Source: an uncultured Eubacteriales bacterium (lineage in GTDB: Bacteria > Bacillota > Clostridia > Christensenellales > UBA1242). Taken from it: a stretch of DNA of 64,000 nucleotides. Below are positions 1 to 8,868 of this stretch, one piece after another (positions within the stretch are counted from its first letter, which is position 1; each line of letters starts with the position of its first letter). A model generated the notes under the pieces. The model was given only the letters and a program-made list of their open reading frames with translations, was not told the DNA's origin and searched no databases. The position numbers and the translations under genes were made by a program. Location: NCBI GenBank assembly GCA_948695535.1, contig CAPRTS010000005.1, forward strand, positions 1-64,000. The letters are read 5' to 3'.

Positions 1-41
1 TCCATCACTTTAAGTATAACTTCCCTTTTGCTTTTTGTCAT
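1..41 (-). CDS. Radical SAM array copy, N-terminal fragment cut by window edge
   Basis: The first 13 codons of another member of the tandem radical-SAM array; the gene runs off the left edge of the window. The visible residues (MTKSKREVILKVM) match the start of the copy at 1565-3040, and the sequence between this start and the stop of the copy at 67-1539 is the same short conserved junction seen between the other copies. This shows that the array has at least six members and is not closed within the window. Whether it carries a poly-G tract cannot be seen. Confidence 0.75.
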   Translation of the reverse strand, partial: MTKSKREVILKVM

Positions 42-66
42 CTGTTACCCTGCCAGATGTCTCGTT

Positions 67-1539
67 TCACTTGCCATAGCGTTTTGCCGAATTAGCGAGA
101 TACGGCTGGAAAGCCGTCAAATCCACCATAGAATCCTTAAAGATTGGGTCTTGCAAAACTTGGTATAAATTACGGGTTAGGGATTTATTTCTCAGCAGCA
201 AAGATTTTTCCCGGTACTCGCGTCGCGTAAATGCCCCCCAGTTATTCAACCGCAAGAACTGTACCCGATCAACGTGAAATCTTTTACTTAACCGCACAAA
301 CGCTGGCATCTCTTGGTAATTGTCTTTTTGCACCACGAAAATAAATTGCAAGAATTTGATTTTGCCGGTTTGCCTTAATTCGCCAAGCAGGGTTAAGTTT
401 TTTAACAGTTGGTCAAAGTCCCACCCCCGCAAACGGCGATAAGTGGCCGCGGTGGCCGCGTCGATTGAAATTTCCACGTTAATTTCGCTAAATTTATCCT
501 TAACCAAATTCCAATTCGCTTGGTTAAAAAGTGTACCGTTAGACAGCAAATAGACAGTTTTGGTTTTAAAATCGGTCGCCAGTAACGCACGATAACTGCG
601 GCTGTAAAACACTTCACCCATGCCCGCCAAAGTTATAGATTCGGCTTGGTCAAACCACCCCTGTTGTTGTAAGTACGCTGTGATTTGGTCTAACTTTTTT
701 TGTTCGGCAGCATCCGCGGTATGAAATTCGCGGCGGCAACTGGGACAGCGCAAGTTGCAAGAACGATCCATGGCTACTTCCAGTACCAAAGGTTTAACGT
801 TACTAGGCCTTGGTTTCAAAGTGTTATCCACGTGATCAACATATCGGGCATAGAAACAGCGTCGCAAATCACACAAACAGTAGGAATGGTTAAGCGACGA
901 TAATTTGACGATGCGGGCTTGACGACTATTATAAACATCCGTTTGTTCATCAGCAATACGCCCAAACGGAATTTTAACCATATTGGTACAACAGCCCCAT
1001 AAATTTCCCGCTTCGTCAACCAAACAATTTCTTTCCAAACGGTCGCAAACGATGTTGGTCGGCTGAGCATAAATGACCCGCAGTAACAATTCCGACGGCT
1101 TCATAAACTTAGGTGCTAAACGTTTTAACCAAAACTGACGGCGGAAAGTCAGTCGTTGTCGCCAGCCATTCAACAACCACACCACGCCCCGCGACAAGAT
1201 AATACGCTTCGCCCGTTGCTTCCAGGGGGTTTTCGGTTCAATGGCCGTTATCTGTTTGGCAAACGAGTAATCTTTATCTAATTCCCGACAAATATCATCA
1301 AGGTAACTGATGTTTAAGGCCTTATCTTTAATGTGCACCAAGCGTTTACTTTTACGTTTGAACGCACAGACCACAATCTTATAATCACGGTACGATTCGG
1401 CGTCAGTCAGTTGTTCGACCTGCGCATAATCTCGCCAGTCCATCACGTAGGCTACTTGCGGGCAAATACGTTTATCACCGACCAACAAAATCTTGGGTGC
1501 CATTACGTCAAGTATAACTTTACTTCCGCTTTTTGTCAT
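67..1539 (-). CDS. Radical SAM/SPASM-like protein, array copy 1 (no poly-G tract)
   Basis: 490 residues. The radical SAM motif CNLRCPSC (Cys261, 265, 268) should hold the 4Fe-4S cluster that cleaves S-adenosylmethionine. Upstream of it, rather than downstream, lies a second Cys-rich block (C165, C172, GCC at 182-184, then CLC and C around 221-228) that resembles a SPASM or auxiliary-cluster domain. The first 85 residues form a separate domain with a KILLVGD start and a YLDDICREL end; its fold looks Rossmann-like but is not identified. The C-terminus AFQPYLANSAKRYGK is shared by all copies. It starts 25 nt after the stop of the upstream copy, preceded by a weak AGGG ribosome site, so the array is probably one operon. 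Substrate unknown; modification of a peptide or a surface component is inference. Confidence 0.8.
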   Translation of the reverse strand: MTKSGSKVILDVMAPKILLVGDKRICPQVAYVMDWRDYAQVEQLTDAESYRDYKIVVCAFKRKSKRLVHIKDKALNISYLDDICRELDKDYSFAKQITAIEPKTPWKQRAKRIILSRGVVWLLNGWRQRLTFRRQFWLKRLAPKFMKPSELLLRVIYAQPTNIVCDRLERNCLVDEAGNLWGCCTNMVKIPFGRIADEQTDVYNSRQARIVKLSSLNHSYCLCDLRRCFYARYVDHVDNTLKPRPSNVKPLVLEVAMDRSCNLRCPSCRREFHTADAAEQKKLDQITAYLQQQGWFDQAESITLAGMGEVFYSRSYRALLATDFKTKTVYLLSNGTLFNQANWNLVKDKFSEINVEISIDAATAATYRRLRGWDFDQLLKNLTLLGELRQTGKIKFLQFIFVVQKDNYQEMPAFVRLSKRFHVDRVQFLRLNNWGAFTRREYREKSLLLRNKSLTRNLYQVLQDPIFKDSMVDLTAFQPYLANSAKRYGK

Positions 1540-1564
1540 CTGTTACCCTGCCAGATGTCTTGTT

Positions 1565-3040
1565 TCACTTGCCATAGCGTTTTGCGGAATTAGCCAAATA
1601 CGGTTGCAAAGCCGTCAAATCCACCCGTGGGTCCTTAAAAATTGGATCTTGCAAAACGTCATACAATTCACGAGCCAAATACTTGTTTTTAATAAGCATA
1701 CACTTTTGGCGATATTGTTTGGGTCGCAATGCGCCCCAATCACCTAAACGCAGGAAATGCACACGGTCTGCCAGTAATGCTTGACTGAACCGGACAAAAC
1801 CCGCCATTTCGTGATAGTTATCACGTTGCACAACAAAACAAAGTTCAAAATGGACAATTTGACCAGTTTTACGCAATTCGCTGATGAAGTTAAGATTTTT
1901 CAATAATTGGGTAAAATCACCGCCCCGCAATTTACGGTAAGTTTCTGCCGTCACCGCATCAACGGAAATGGTTACCGAAATCTTTTGATACCTAGACTTA
2001 ATTAAATTCCAATTACTTTCATTGAATAAAGTGCCATTGGAATAAATAGTAATTTGTTCGCGCTGTAAATATTTAGTTAATAATTGACGATAATGCGGAC
2101 TGTAAAACGCTTCGCCCATGCCCGCCACCATTAAATCATCTACCTTAGCAAACCACCCGGCGGTCAATAAATCTTGATGTACTTTTTGAATATGTTCATT
2201 TTGGACGTCGTTAGTAGTTATATAATTTGGGCGACAACTGGGGCATTTTAAGTTACAAGTCTTATCGGTAACCAATACAAAGGTTACGGGATACTCTCGC
2301 CGTCGCAATTCTTTCAAGTCATAATTGACTGCTGGTGTGTATTTGACGTATTGGCAGATGCTAAGATCACATAAACAATAGGAACGATTTAAGGAAGAAA
2401 GTTTAACAATTCTGGCGCGTACGTCATCGTATATTTCCAGCCCATTACTACCACTGATAAAACCAAAGGGTACTTTTACGTCACAACACCCCCGCAATTC
2501 GCCCCTATCAAAAGCCCTGGCCTCGGTTTCCAAACGATCACAAGCCACGTTAATCGGCCGACTGTATAAAACTTTAATCAGCAGTTCCGACAACCGTAAC
2601 GACGCCACTGGTAACCTATCAATAAGTTTAAAATTGCGCAAAGTTAGGTGCCGTTTTAACCGCCGAACCATAGCGATACCAACCGTTCCTGCTCTGATAT
2701 GGTCGTTAATCCGTCGCCATAACGATCGTGGTTTTGCGGTCAACGGTGTTATTGGTGCAGATTGCCATTGTTCTTGCTGATCCAGTTCACGACAAATATC
2801 ATCAAGGTAAAAATACCTACCCCCCCCCCTAGACGGTAAATAACGTCGCCAATGACGCTTAAAATCACAAACAACAATTTTATACCCGGCGTACTTATTG
2901 ACATCAGTCAAGCGGTCAACCTGCTCATAGTTCTGCCAGTCCATCACGTACGCTACTTGCGGACAGATGCGTGCATCACCCACCAAGAGTATCTTCTGTT
3001 CCATCACTTTAAGTATAACTTCCCTTTTGCTTTTTGTCAT
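1565..3040 (-). CDS. Radical SAM/SPASM-like protein, array copy 2 (poly-G10, in frame)
   Basis: 491 residues, same architecture as the other copies: N-terminal KILLVGD domain, SPASM-like Cys block (for example RGCCDVKVPFG), radical SAM motif CNLKCPSC and the C-terminus ANSAKRYGK. Between the N-terminal domain and the conserved YLDDICREL motif lies a run of ten G on the coding strand, read as SRGGGRYF, which keeps the gene in frame. A one-base slip here would truncate the protein at about 75 residues. The start MTKS follows the conserved junction with a weak AGGG site; a second Met at residue 13 is an alternative start. Substrate unknown. Confidence 0.8.
   Translation of the reverse strand: MTKSKREVILKVMEQKILLVGDARICPQVAYVMDWQNYEQVDRLTDVNKYAGYKIVVCDFKRHWRRYLPSRGGGRYFYLDDICRELDQQEQWQSAPITPLTAKPRSLWRRINDHIRAGTVGIAMVRRLKRHLTLRNFKLIDRLPVASLRLSELLIKVLYSRPINVACDRLETEARAFDRGELRGCCDVKVPFGFISGSNGLEIYDDVRARIVKLSSLNRSYCLCDLSICQYVKYTPAVNYDLKELRRREYPVTFVLVTDKTCNLKCPSCRPNYITTNDVQNEHIQKVHQDLLTAGWFAKVDDLMVAGMGEAFYSPHYRQLLTKYLQREQITIYSNGTLFNESNWNLIKSRYQKISVTISVDAVTAETYRKLRGGDFTQLLKNLNFISELRKTGQIVHFELCFVVQRDNYHEMAGFVRFSQALLADRVHFLRLGDWGALRPKQYRQKCMLIKNKYLARELYDVLQDPIFKDPRVDLTALQPYLANSAKRYGK
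2820..2829 (-). repeat. Homopolymer G10 (coding strand) in array copy 2
   Basis: Ten C on the plus strand, which are ten G in the coding sense of copy 2. The length is in frame with the downstream radical SAM body (ON state). The flanks, GTCTA before and TAGGTATTT after, are the same as in the copy at 6016-7473. Confidence 0.95.
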
Positions 3041-3065
3041 CTGTTACCCTGCCAAATGTTTCGTT

Positions 3066-4527
3066 TCACTCGCCATAGCGTTTTGCGGAATTAACTAAGT
3101 ACGGAGTAAACGACTGCAGATCAACTATGGGGTCGGTGAAGATTGGGTCTTGCAGATAAAAGTATAGTTCTGGGCTTAAACACCGGTTACGCTTTATGAT
3201 ATTGCGCCGTCGCCATTCGTGACGAGAATAGGTCAGCCAATTATCCAAAGGGACAAATTTGACCTTATCAACATGTAATTTTTTCGCCAAAGCCACAAAA
3301 TCTACCATCTCTTGCCAGTTATCATTTTGTACCACGAAACAAAAATCAAACCGTGCAATTTTCTCTCGCCGGCGCAAATCGCCCAGCATCGTGAGATTTT
3401 GCAGTAACTGTTGAAAATTCCCGCCACGCAGTTTTTGATAAGTTGCTGACGTAGCGGCATCAATTGAAATCGAAAGCTTAATGGTTTGGTATTTATCTGC
3501 CAACCAAGCCCAATTTTGGGGAGTTAATAAAGTCCCGTTAGACTGAATGTTGATTTGATGACGTTGACTAAGATTGGCCAATAACTGCCGGTAAGCCGCG
3601 CTGTAAAAGACTTCCCCCATGCCACACATAGTCAGCGTCTCGGTTTTTTCCAGCCACCCCGAGGCCAAAATCTGTTGGTGCAGTGCATAAATCCGTTGGG
3701 TTGTCTTATCATCAGCTGTATAAAAATTTTTTCGGCAACTGCCACATTTAAGATTGCAAGAAGGGTCGGTCGAAATGGCCACACTATGGGGATACGTACT
3801 GGTTTGGTAGCCAGCAAGATTTCTTGGTTTACTTTGCGTAAAATCGGCGTATTTACATTTACGCAAGTTACACAGGCAAAATGACCCATTAAGCGATGAC
3901 AGTTTAATAATCCGCGCCAACGGGCTGTTGTAGACGGCTGCCAAACTTTTATGTTCACTAACCCGCCCGAAGGGCAAACGTACGCCACAACAGCCACTCA
4001 ATATGCCATCAGCATTGATATCGCACACATTTTCTAAACTGCTACAAGTCATCTTGGCTGGCGGACTTTGCAACACATAAACAAATAATTCCGACGGCTT
4101 TAATAAAAGCGGTGGTAATTTTTTCAGCAACTTAGGATTGCGAATAGTAATGATTCGTCGCAGCCACTCGCCACAACGGCTGGACAAAAGGGACTTAGCC
4201 AATCGCTTGAATTTGGTACGTTGTTCAAAAAGCGACAGTTGTTCTTTAAGCGAATAACCTTGATCTAATTCACGACAGATGTCATCAAGGTAGGTGTACC
4301 CCCCCCCCCCCTACGGGGGCGTAACGCCTTCTGTGGCGCTTAAAAGCGCAGATGACAATTTTATAATCCGCGTACTTATTAACATCAGCACCGGCCAATT
4401 GTTCCACCATTACGTAATTTTGCCAGCCCATCACGTAGGCTACTTGCGGACAAATCCATTTATCACCGACCAACAAAATCTTGGGTGCCATTACGTCAAG
4501 TATAACTTTACTGGCACTTTTTGTCAT
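3066..4527 (-). pseudogene. Radical SAM/SPASM-like protein, array copy 3, frameshifted at poly-G13 (probable phase-OFF allele)
   Basis: Two reading frames together make one full-length copy. Positions 4527-4285 encode the N-terminal domain (MTKSASKVILDVMAPK...), which ends shortly after a run of 13 G in VGGGGVHLP and a stop. From just past the tract down to 3066 the other frame encodes YLDDICREL, the SPASM-like Cys block (SGCCGVRLPFG), the radical SAM motif CNLKCGSC and the shared C-terminus. Twelve (or nine, or fifteen) G would join the frames exactly, so the body is intact and only the tract length breaks it. The rest of the gene shows no other damage, which argues for a reversible slip rather than decay. 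A sequencing or assembly error in the tract is the main alternative. Confidence 0.8.
4299..4311 (-). repeat. Homopolymer G13 (coding strand) in array copy 3
   Basis: Thirteen C on the plus strand. This length is one base longer than an in-frame length, so the copy is OFF as sequenced. A run this long is expected to slip often during replication. Confidence 0.95.
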
Positions 4528-4552
4528 CTGTTACCCTGCCAGATGTCTTGTT

Positions 4553-5956
4553 TCACTCGCCATAACGTTTTGCGGAATTAGCCAAATACGGTTGAAAAGC
4601 CGTCAAGTCCACCATGGGCTCCTTAAAAATTGGGTCTTGCAAAACTGCGTATAATTCAGGAGCCAAGTAACGATTTTTAACCACCATACGGTTATGTGCG
4701 TAAGCCTTACGGGTAAAGGTTCCCCAGTTTTCCAGTTCCTTAAACCAAATGTGATCGACATGCAGTTCTTTCCCCCACGCCACAAAAGCTGGCAGGTCAC
4801 GGTAATTGGCCCGTTGCACAACAAAACTGATTTCTAAAAAATTGATTTTACCCGCTTGGCGCAGTTTGCTGAGCATGGCTAAGTTCTGTTGTAACTGCTT
4901 AAAATCACCGCCCCGCACTTGGCGATAGGTCGCGGCCGTCGCGGCGTCAACCGAAATGGAAACATCAATTTGTTCGTATTTATCCTTGATTAAAGCCCAG
5001 TTGGCTTGGTTAAATAAGGTACCATTAGACAAAATAAAAACCTGTTTACGTTGGAAATCGGTCGCCAATAAACGCCGATAATGCGGGCTGTAAAACACTT
5101 CCCCCATACTGGCTAAGGTGATTGATCCCGCTTTATCTAACCAACCGGCTGCCAACAATTGTGTTACCATGTGTTTGATGCCGGTTTGGGTGGTGGGGCT
5201 TCCCGTGTTGAACTCACGACGGCAACTGGGACAGTTCAAATTACAAGCCTCATCGATGGCCAATTCAATCACCACCGGGTGGTCTTGTGGTGGCAAGTCC
5301 TTAAAGCGTGGTGCGATGTTGCGATTAGCAAATTCACATTTATGCACATTGCATAAACTGTAAGAATGATTAATTGACGATAATTTGATAATCCTGGCGC
5401 GTGCGTCATTATAGATTGTATTGGGTGCTTGCGTTTTTATATTACCAAACGGTAACAACTGTCCCGTAAGGCACCCCGTCATCGAACCGTCGGGGTTAAC
5501 GCGACAAACACGCCCCACCCGGTCACAAATAATGTCCGTGGGCGGACTGTACAAAACACGTAAAAACAATTCGGCCGGACGTAAATAACGGGCGGGTACT
5601 TTGTGCAACCAATATTGACGGCAAATCATACCCTGTTTCCCCAACAACCGCAAAGTTTTTAATAACACTTTCTTCAACAACGAATTGACCGGCGCCGTCG
5701 CGTAATTGTCGGCGGCGTATTGCTGGTTTAATTCCCGACAGATATCGTCCAAGTAAATTACCGACAAAGTTTGGTCGTGCACTTTCAGCAATTTCTTGCC
5801 TTGTCGTCGCCAAGTACATACCACGATTTGGTAATCGCGGTACGGCGTGGCATCGGTCAACTGCTCGACCTGTTCGTAGTTTTGCCAGTCCATCACGTAC
5901 GCCACTTGCGGACAGATCCGTGCGTCACCAACTAACAAAATCTTTTGCGCCTTCAT
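4553..5956 (-). CDS. Radical SAM/SPASM-like protein, array copy 4 (no poly-G tract)
   Basis: 467 residues with the array architecture: KILLVGD domain, SPASM-like Cys block (TGCLTGQLLPFG, where the usual Cys pair is replaced by a single Cys), radical SAM motif CNLNCPSC and the C-terminus ANSAKRYGE. It starts at MKAQKILLVGD. The conserved MTKS start region is still present upstream but here it is a separate 11-codon frame, whose TAA overlaps this ATG as TAATG. Translation is therefore probably coupled by termination and re-initiation. No homopolymer is present; the link region reads LLKVHDQTLSVIYLDD instead. Confidence 0.8.
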   Translation of the reverse strand: MKAQKILLVGDARICPQVAYVMDWQNYEQVEQLTDATPYRDYQIVVCTWRRQGKKLLKVHDQTLSVIYLDDICRELNQQYAADNYATAPVNSLLKKVLLKTLRLLGKQGMICRQYWLHKVPARYLRPAELFLRVLYSPPTDIICDRVGRVCRVNPDGSMTGCLTGQLLPFGNIKTQAPNTIYNDARARIIKLSSINHSYSLCNVHKCEFANRNIAPRFKDLPPQDHPVVIELAIDEACNLNCPSCRREFNTGSPTTQTGIKHMVTQLLAAGWLDKAGSITLASMGEVFYSPHYRRLLATDFQRKQVFILSNGTLFNQANWALIKDKYEQIDVSISVDAATAATYRQVRGGDFKQLQQNLAMLSKLRQAGKINFLEISFVVQRANYRDLPAFVAWGKELHVDHIWFKELENWGTFTRKAYAHNRMVVKNRYLAPELYAVLQDPIFKEPMVDLTAFQPYLANSAKRYGE

Positions 5957-6015
5957 TAAGGCAGTATAACTTCACTTCCGCTTTTTGTCATCTGTTACCC
6001 TGCCGAATGTTTCGT

Positions 6016-7473
6016 TCACTCGCCATAGCGTTTTGCCGAATTTGCTAAATACGGTTGGAACGCAGTCAAATTGACCATCGGGTCGTTAAAAAGCGGATTT
6101 TGCAAAAGTGTATACAATTCACGGTTAAGGTATTTACCCTTAATGATCAGTGACTTATGACGATACTCACGCTTGGTGTAGGTGCCCCAGTTGTTAAGGC
6201 GCGTAAAATTCACTTTATGGGCGTGTAAACGTTGCGCCAAATGGATAAAGTCCACCATTTCGTGAAAATTATCGCGTTGTACCACAAAATTTAAATCAAA
6301 GTAACCCATTTCACCCTGAGCATACCGCAAACCCAGTTTAGTTAGATTTTGTAACAACCCATTGAAATCACCACCGCGGATTTTGCGGTAGGTAGTGGCC
6401 GTGGCGGCATCGACGGAAATTAAAACGCCAATTTTTTGATACTTGCCTTGCAGTTTTGCCCATTGATTATCGTCAAACAAAGTGCCATTACTAAAAATAA
6501 GCAGTTCATTAAATTTGCAGTCACTTTGCAGTAGTTTTTGGTAGGCTGGACTGTAAAACACTTCCCCCATACCCGCCAAAGAAACACAAGGCGCCTGACG
6601 AAAATATTCTGCGTTCAATAATTTAGTGACCACGTCAGCCATTTGGGCTTGTTCACTGCTGTCGGCAACCAAAGGTTTTTTACGACAACTTTGACAATGC
6701 AAATTGCAGGTGGGGTCAAGCGAAACCCCGACCATTACCGGCATATGTTTAGTTGGCAAGGCCTTTAACCCGGGGTCAGGTGTGGCTTGGTACTGCGCGT
6801 ATAAACAACGTTTTCGGTCACAAAAGCAATAAGAATGATTAAGCGATGATAATTTGATAATACGCGCCCAGCGACTATTGTAACCGTCGTTTTCGCCATC
6901 AGCAATTTGGCCGAAGGGTATTTTCACCATGCCGACACAACAGCCCCACAGTACGCCACCTTCTTCAACCAAACAGACACTTTCTAAGCGGTTACAAACC
7001 AAATTGGTCGGTTTAGCCCACAGCACGCGTAAAAACAGTTCCGACGGTTTCATGACTTTGGGACTGATCATTTTTAACCAAAATTGGCTGCGAAAAGTCA
7101 CCAGGCTTCTCAGCCAATTAAGCATTACCTGCATAAAAGGTCGTGAAACCAAGCGTTTAACCAATCTTTTGCCCCGGGTTTTGGGGCGTATCATCACCAA
7201 ACTAAGACGTTCCGTGAACGAATAATCTTGGTCTAATTCACGGCAAATGTCATCAAGGTAAAAATACCTACCCCCCCCCCTAGACGGTAAATAACGTCGC
7301 CAACGACGCTTAAAGTCACAAATAACAATCTTATAACTGGCGTACTTATTGACAGCGGTAAGGCGCTCTACTCGTTCGTAATCTTGCCAAGCCATCACGT
7401 AGGCCACTTGCGGGCAGATGCGTGCATCACCAACCAATAAGATTTTTGGGCTCACAAGGCAATTATAAGGCAC
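6016..7473 (-). CDS. Radical SAM/SPASM-like protein, array copy 5 (poly-G10, in frame)
   Basis: 485 residues and the first array member in transcription order within the window. Domains as in the other copies: SPKILLVGD start, SPASM-like block (LWGCCVGMVKIPFG), radical SAM motif CNLHCQSC, and C-terminus ANSAKRYGE. It has a G10 tract read as SRGGGRYF. The start is a GTG 13 nt after the stop of the upstream acidic protein gene; an internal GTG six codons later (GTG AGC CCA AAA) would give a start like copy 4. It lacks the MTKS leader of the other copies, so it may be the founder or the operon-proximal copy. Confidence 0.8.
   Translation of the reverse strand: MPYNCLVSPKILLVGDARICPQVAYVMAWQDYERVERLTAVNKYASYKIVICDFKRRWRRYLPSRGGGRYFYLDDICRELDQDYSFTERLSLVMIRPKTRGKRLVKRLVSRPFMQVMLNWLRSLVTFRSQFWLKMISPKVMKPSELFLRVLWAKPTNLVCNRLESVCLVEEGGVLWGCCVGMVKIPFGQIADGENDGYNSRWARIIKLSSLNHSYCFCDRKRCLYAQYQATPDPGLKALPTKHMPVMVGVSLDPTCNLHCQSCRKKPLVADSSEQAQMADVVTKLLNAEYFRQAPCVSLAGMGEVFYSPAYQKLLQSDCKFNELLIFSNGTLFDDNQWAKLQGKYQKIGVLISVDAATATTYRKIRGGDFNGLLQNLTKLGLRYAQGEMGYFDLNFVVQRDNFHEMVDFIHLAQRLHAHKVNFTRLNNWGTYTKREYRHKSLIIKGKYLNRELYTLLQNPLFNDPMVNLTAFQPYLANSAKRYGE
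7271..7280 (-). repeat. Homopolymer G10 (coding strand) in array copy 5
   Basis: Ten C on the plus strand with the same flanks as the tract in copy 2, in frame with the downstream radical SAM body (ON state). Confidence 0.9.
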
Positions 7474-7486
7474 GACTGGCCGTTTG

Positions 7487-8146
7487 TCATTTGGTTAATT
7501 CGGGTGGTATCGTTAGTGCCACGGCTTGCGGCAAAAGCGTTTTCTTTAATTTAGTGGTTGTGGTAGCCGGCGTTTGCAAGGCGCCCAATTCTTTCTCTAA
7601 GGCGACAATTTTAGCCTGCACATCGGCCTGGTGTTGTTCGTTTAAGGTCATACGTTCGGCAACGTGTTTAATACGATTACTGTAATAACTGCGTTTCTTA
7701 ATTACGTTATGGTGATCGTGAACTTTAAGACCACTTTTGGTAACCGCACGGCCACGACTTTTTTTGTCAGGAATGGCTTCGGCATAAACACTGGTGGTAA
7801 GAATGTTCCACTCGTTCAATTTTTGTTTTTGTTGCATTTCGGCTAAAACGTCTCGGTAGTAATCAAGACATAATTGGAGATATTCGTCTTCGGCGTCCAA
7901 GGCTTGGAAATCAGCACGGAATTCTGCCATATCTTCATCATCGCCACAGCCCGACGGTTCGTCAGGAGCAAACTCAGTCATACAATCGTAATCATCGTCG
8001 TCACCCTTAAAATCACTGTCGGTATCGTTTATTGCTTCCGCCATTCCCAAATTGGTACGGAACGACAGACGAAATAAGTCCTTTAAGTATTGCAAACGCG
8101 CTTCGCGTTCATCACCAGTTAGATTTCGCTTGGGTGTTGTGTCCAT
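7487..8146 (-). CDS. Acidic hypothetical protein upstream of the radical SAM array
   Basis: 219 residues; family not recognised. Residues about 42-80 are very acidic (runs of D and E), followed by a helical middle and a basic stretch with DKKSRGRAVTKSG and NVIKKRSYYSNRIKHV, then a probable coiled coil near residues 165-195. No signal peptide or membrane segment. It ends 13 nt before the start of array copy 5 on the same strand, so it is likely in the same operon and could be a partner or substrate of the radical SAM proteins; that link rests on position only. Confidence 0.6.
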   Translation of the reverse strand: MDTTPKRNLTGDEREARLQYLKDLFRLSFRTNLGMAEAINDTDSDFKGDDDDYDCMTEFAPDEPSGCGDDEDMAEFRADFQALDAEDEYLQLCLDYYRDVLAEMQQKQKLNEWNILTTSVYAEAIPDKKSRGRAVTKSGLKVHDHHNVIKKRSYYSNRIKHVAERMTLNEQHQADVQAKIVALEKELGALQTPATTTTKLKKTLLPQAVALTIPPELTK

Positions 8147-8198
8147 ATTTCAGCATACAACATACGCCAACCAAATACAATACCCTACCGCCAAATAA

Positions 8199-8759
8199 TT
8201 ACTTATTTTTGTCAGTTAATGGGTATTGGAAATAAACAACTTCGGCATTGGGAAAATGCACCTTTTCCAAATCAGCACTGGCGGGCATACCATTAAAATA
8301 AACGTGGGTGGCTTTGCCAATACCACCGTGAGCAACCACCAAAATATTTTTGTCCGCGTCGGGTTTTAATTGGTCGTAAAAACTGCTGACCCGTGCGAAT
8401 ATTTCGGGAAACGTTTCAATGCCTAACGCTTTCATTTCCGCCAAGTGCTCGTTGATTTGCCAAGACCGAAATGGTGTTTTCCACCGCGGTTGACCTTCCA
8501 CTTGCCCGCAAGCCCGTTCTTTGATGCGGTCGTCGTACACCGGTTGCAACTCCGGGTGGTACTTTAAGATGGCGGCGCATGTTTGTTTGGCGCGCGTTAA
8601 TGGCGAGCAATAACACGCGGCAAATTTAACGTTTTTCAACTTTTCCGCTACCACCTGGGCTTGTGCTAAACCGGTGGCGTTCAGTGGCACGTCACGTTGC
8701 CCGGCGCAAATTTCCTGCCGGTTGTAATCGGTTTCCCCGTGTCGTACAAAATAAATCAT
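8199..8759 (-). CDS. Histidine phosphatase family protein (phosphoglycerate mutase-like)
   Basis: 186 residues. The N-terminal VRHGETDYN holds the catalytic RHGE motif of the histidine phosphatase superfamily, and VVAHGGIG near residue 140 carries the second conserved His. The length fits the small cobC/gpmB-like branch; the substrate cannot be told from sequence. An AGGAG ribosome site lies ahead of the ATG. A promoter with TTGCTT and TATGCT boxes sits upstream (8781-8809). Confidence 0.85.
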   Translation of the reverse strand: MIYFVRHGETDYNRQEICAGQRDVPLNATGLAQAQVVAEKLKNVKFAACYCSPLTRAKQTCAAILKYHPELQPVYDDRIKERACGQVEGQPRWKTPFRSWQINEHLAEMKALGIETFPEIFARVSSFYDQLKPDADKNILVVAHGGIGKATHVYFNGMPASADLEKVHFPNAEVVYFQYPLTDKNK

Positions 8760-8780
8760 GCGCTAATCTCCTGCTAGTTT

Positions 8781-8809
8781 AGCATATAAGAAATTACACT
8801 ATTAAGCAA
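8781..8809 (-). promoter_or_regulatory. Promoter of histidine phosphatase gene, sharing its -35 region with the promoter at 15856-15885
   Basis: On the minus strand, -35 TTGCTT, a 17-nt spacer and -10 TATGCT. The 18 bases at 8801-8818, which cover the -35 box, are identical to 15877-15894 ahead of the BspA-like lipoprotein gene. Confidence 0.5.
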
Positions 8810-8868
8810 ACATTATTACTTGTGACGCGATTTTAATTTTTACAACTCAATCATTCAATCATTTGCAA

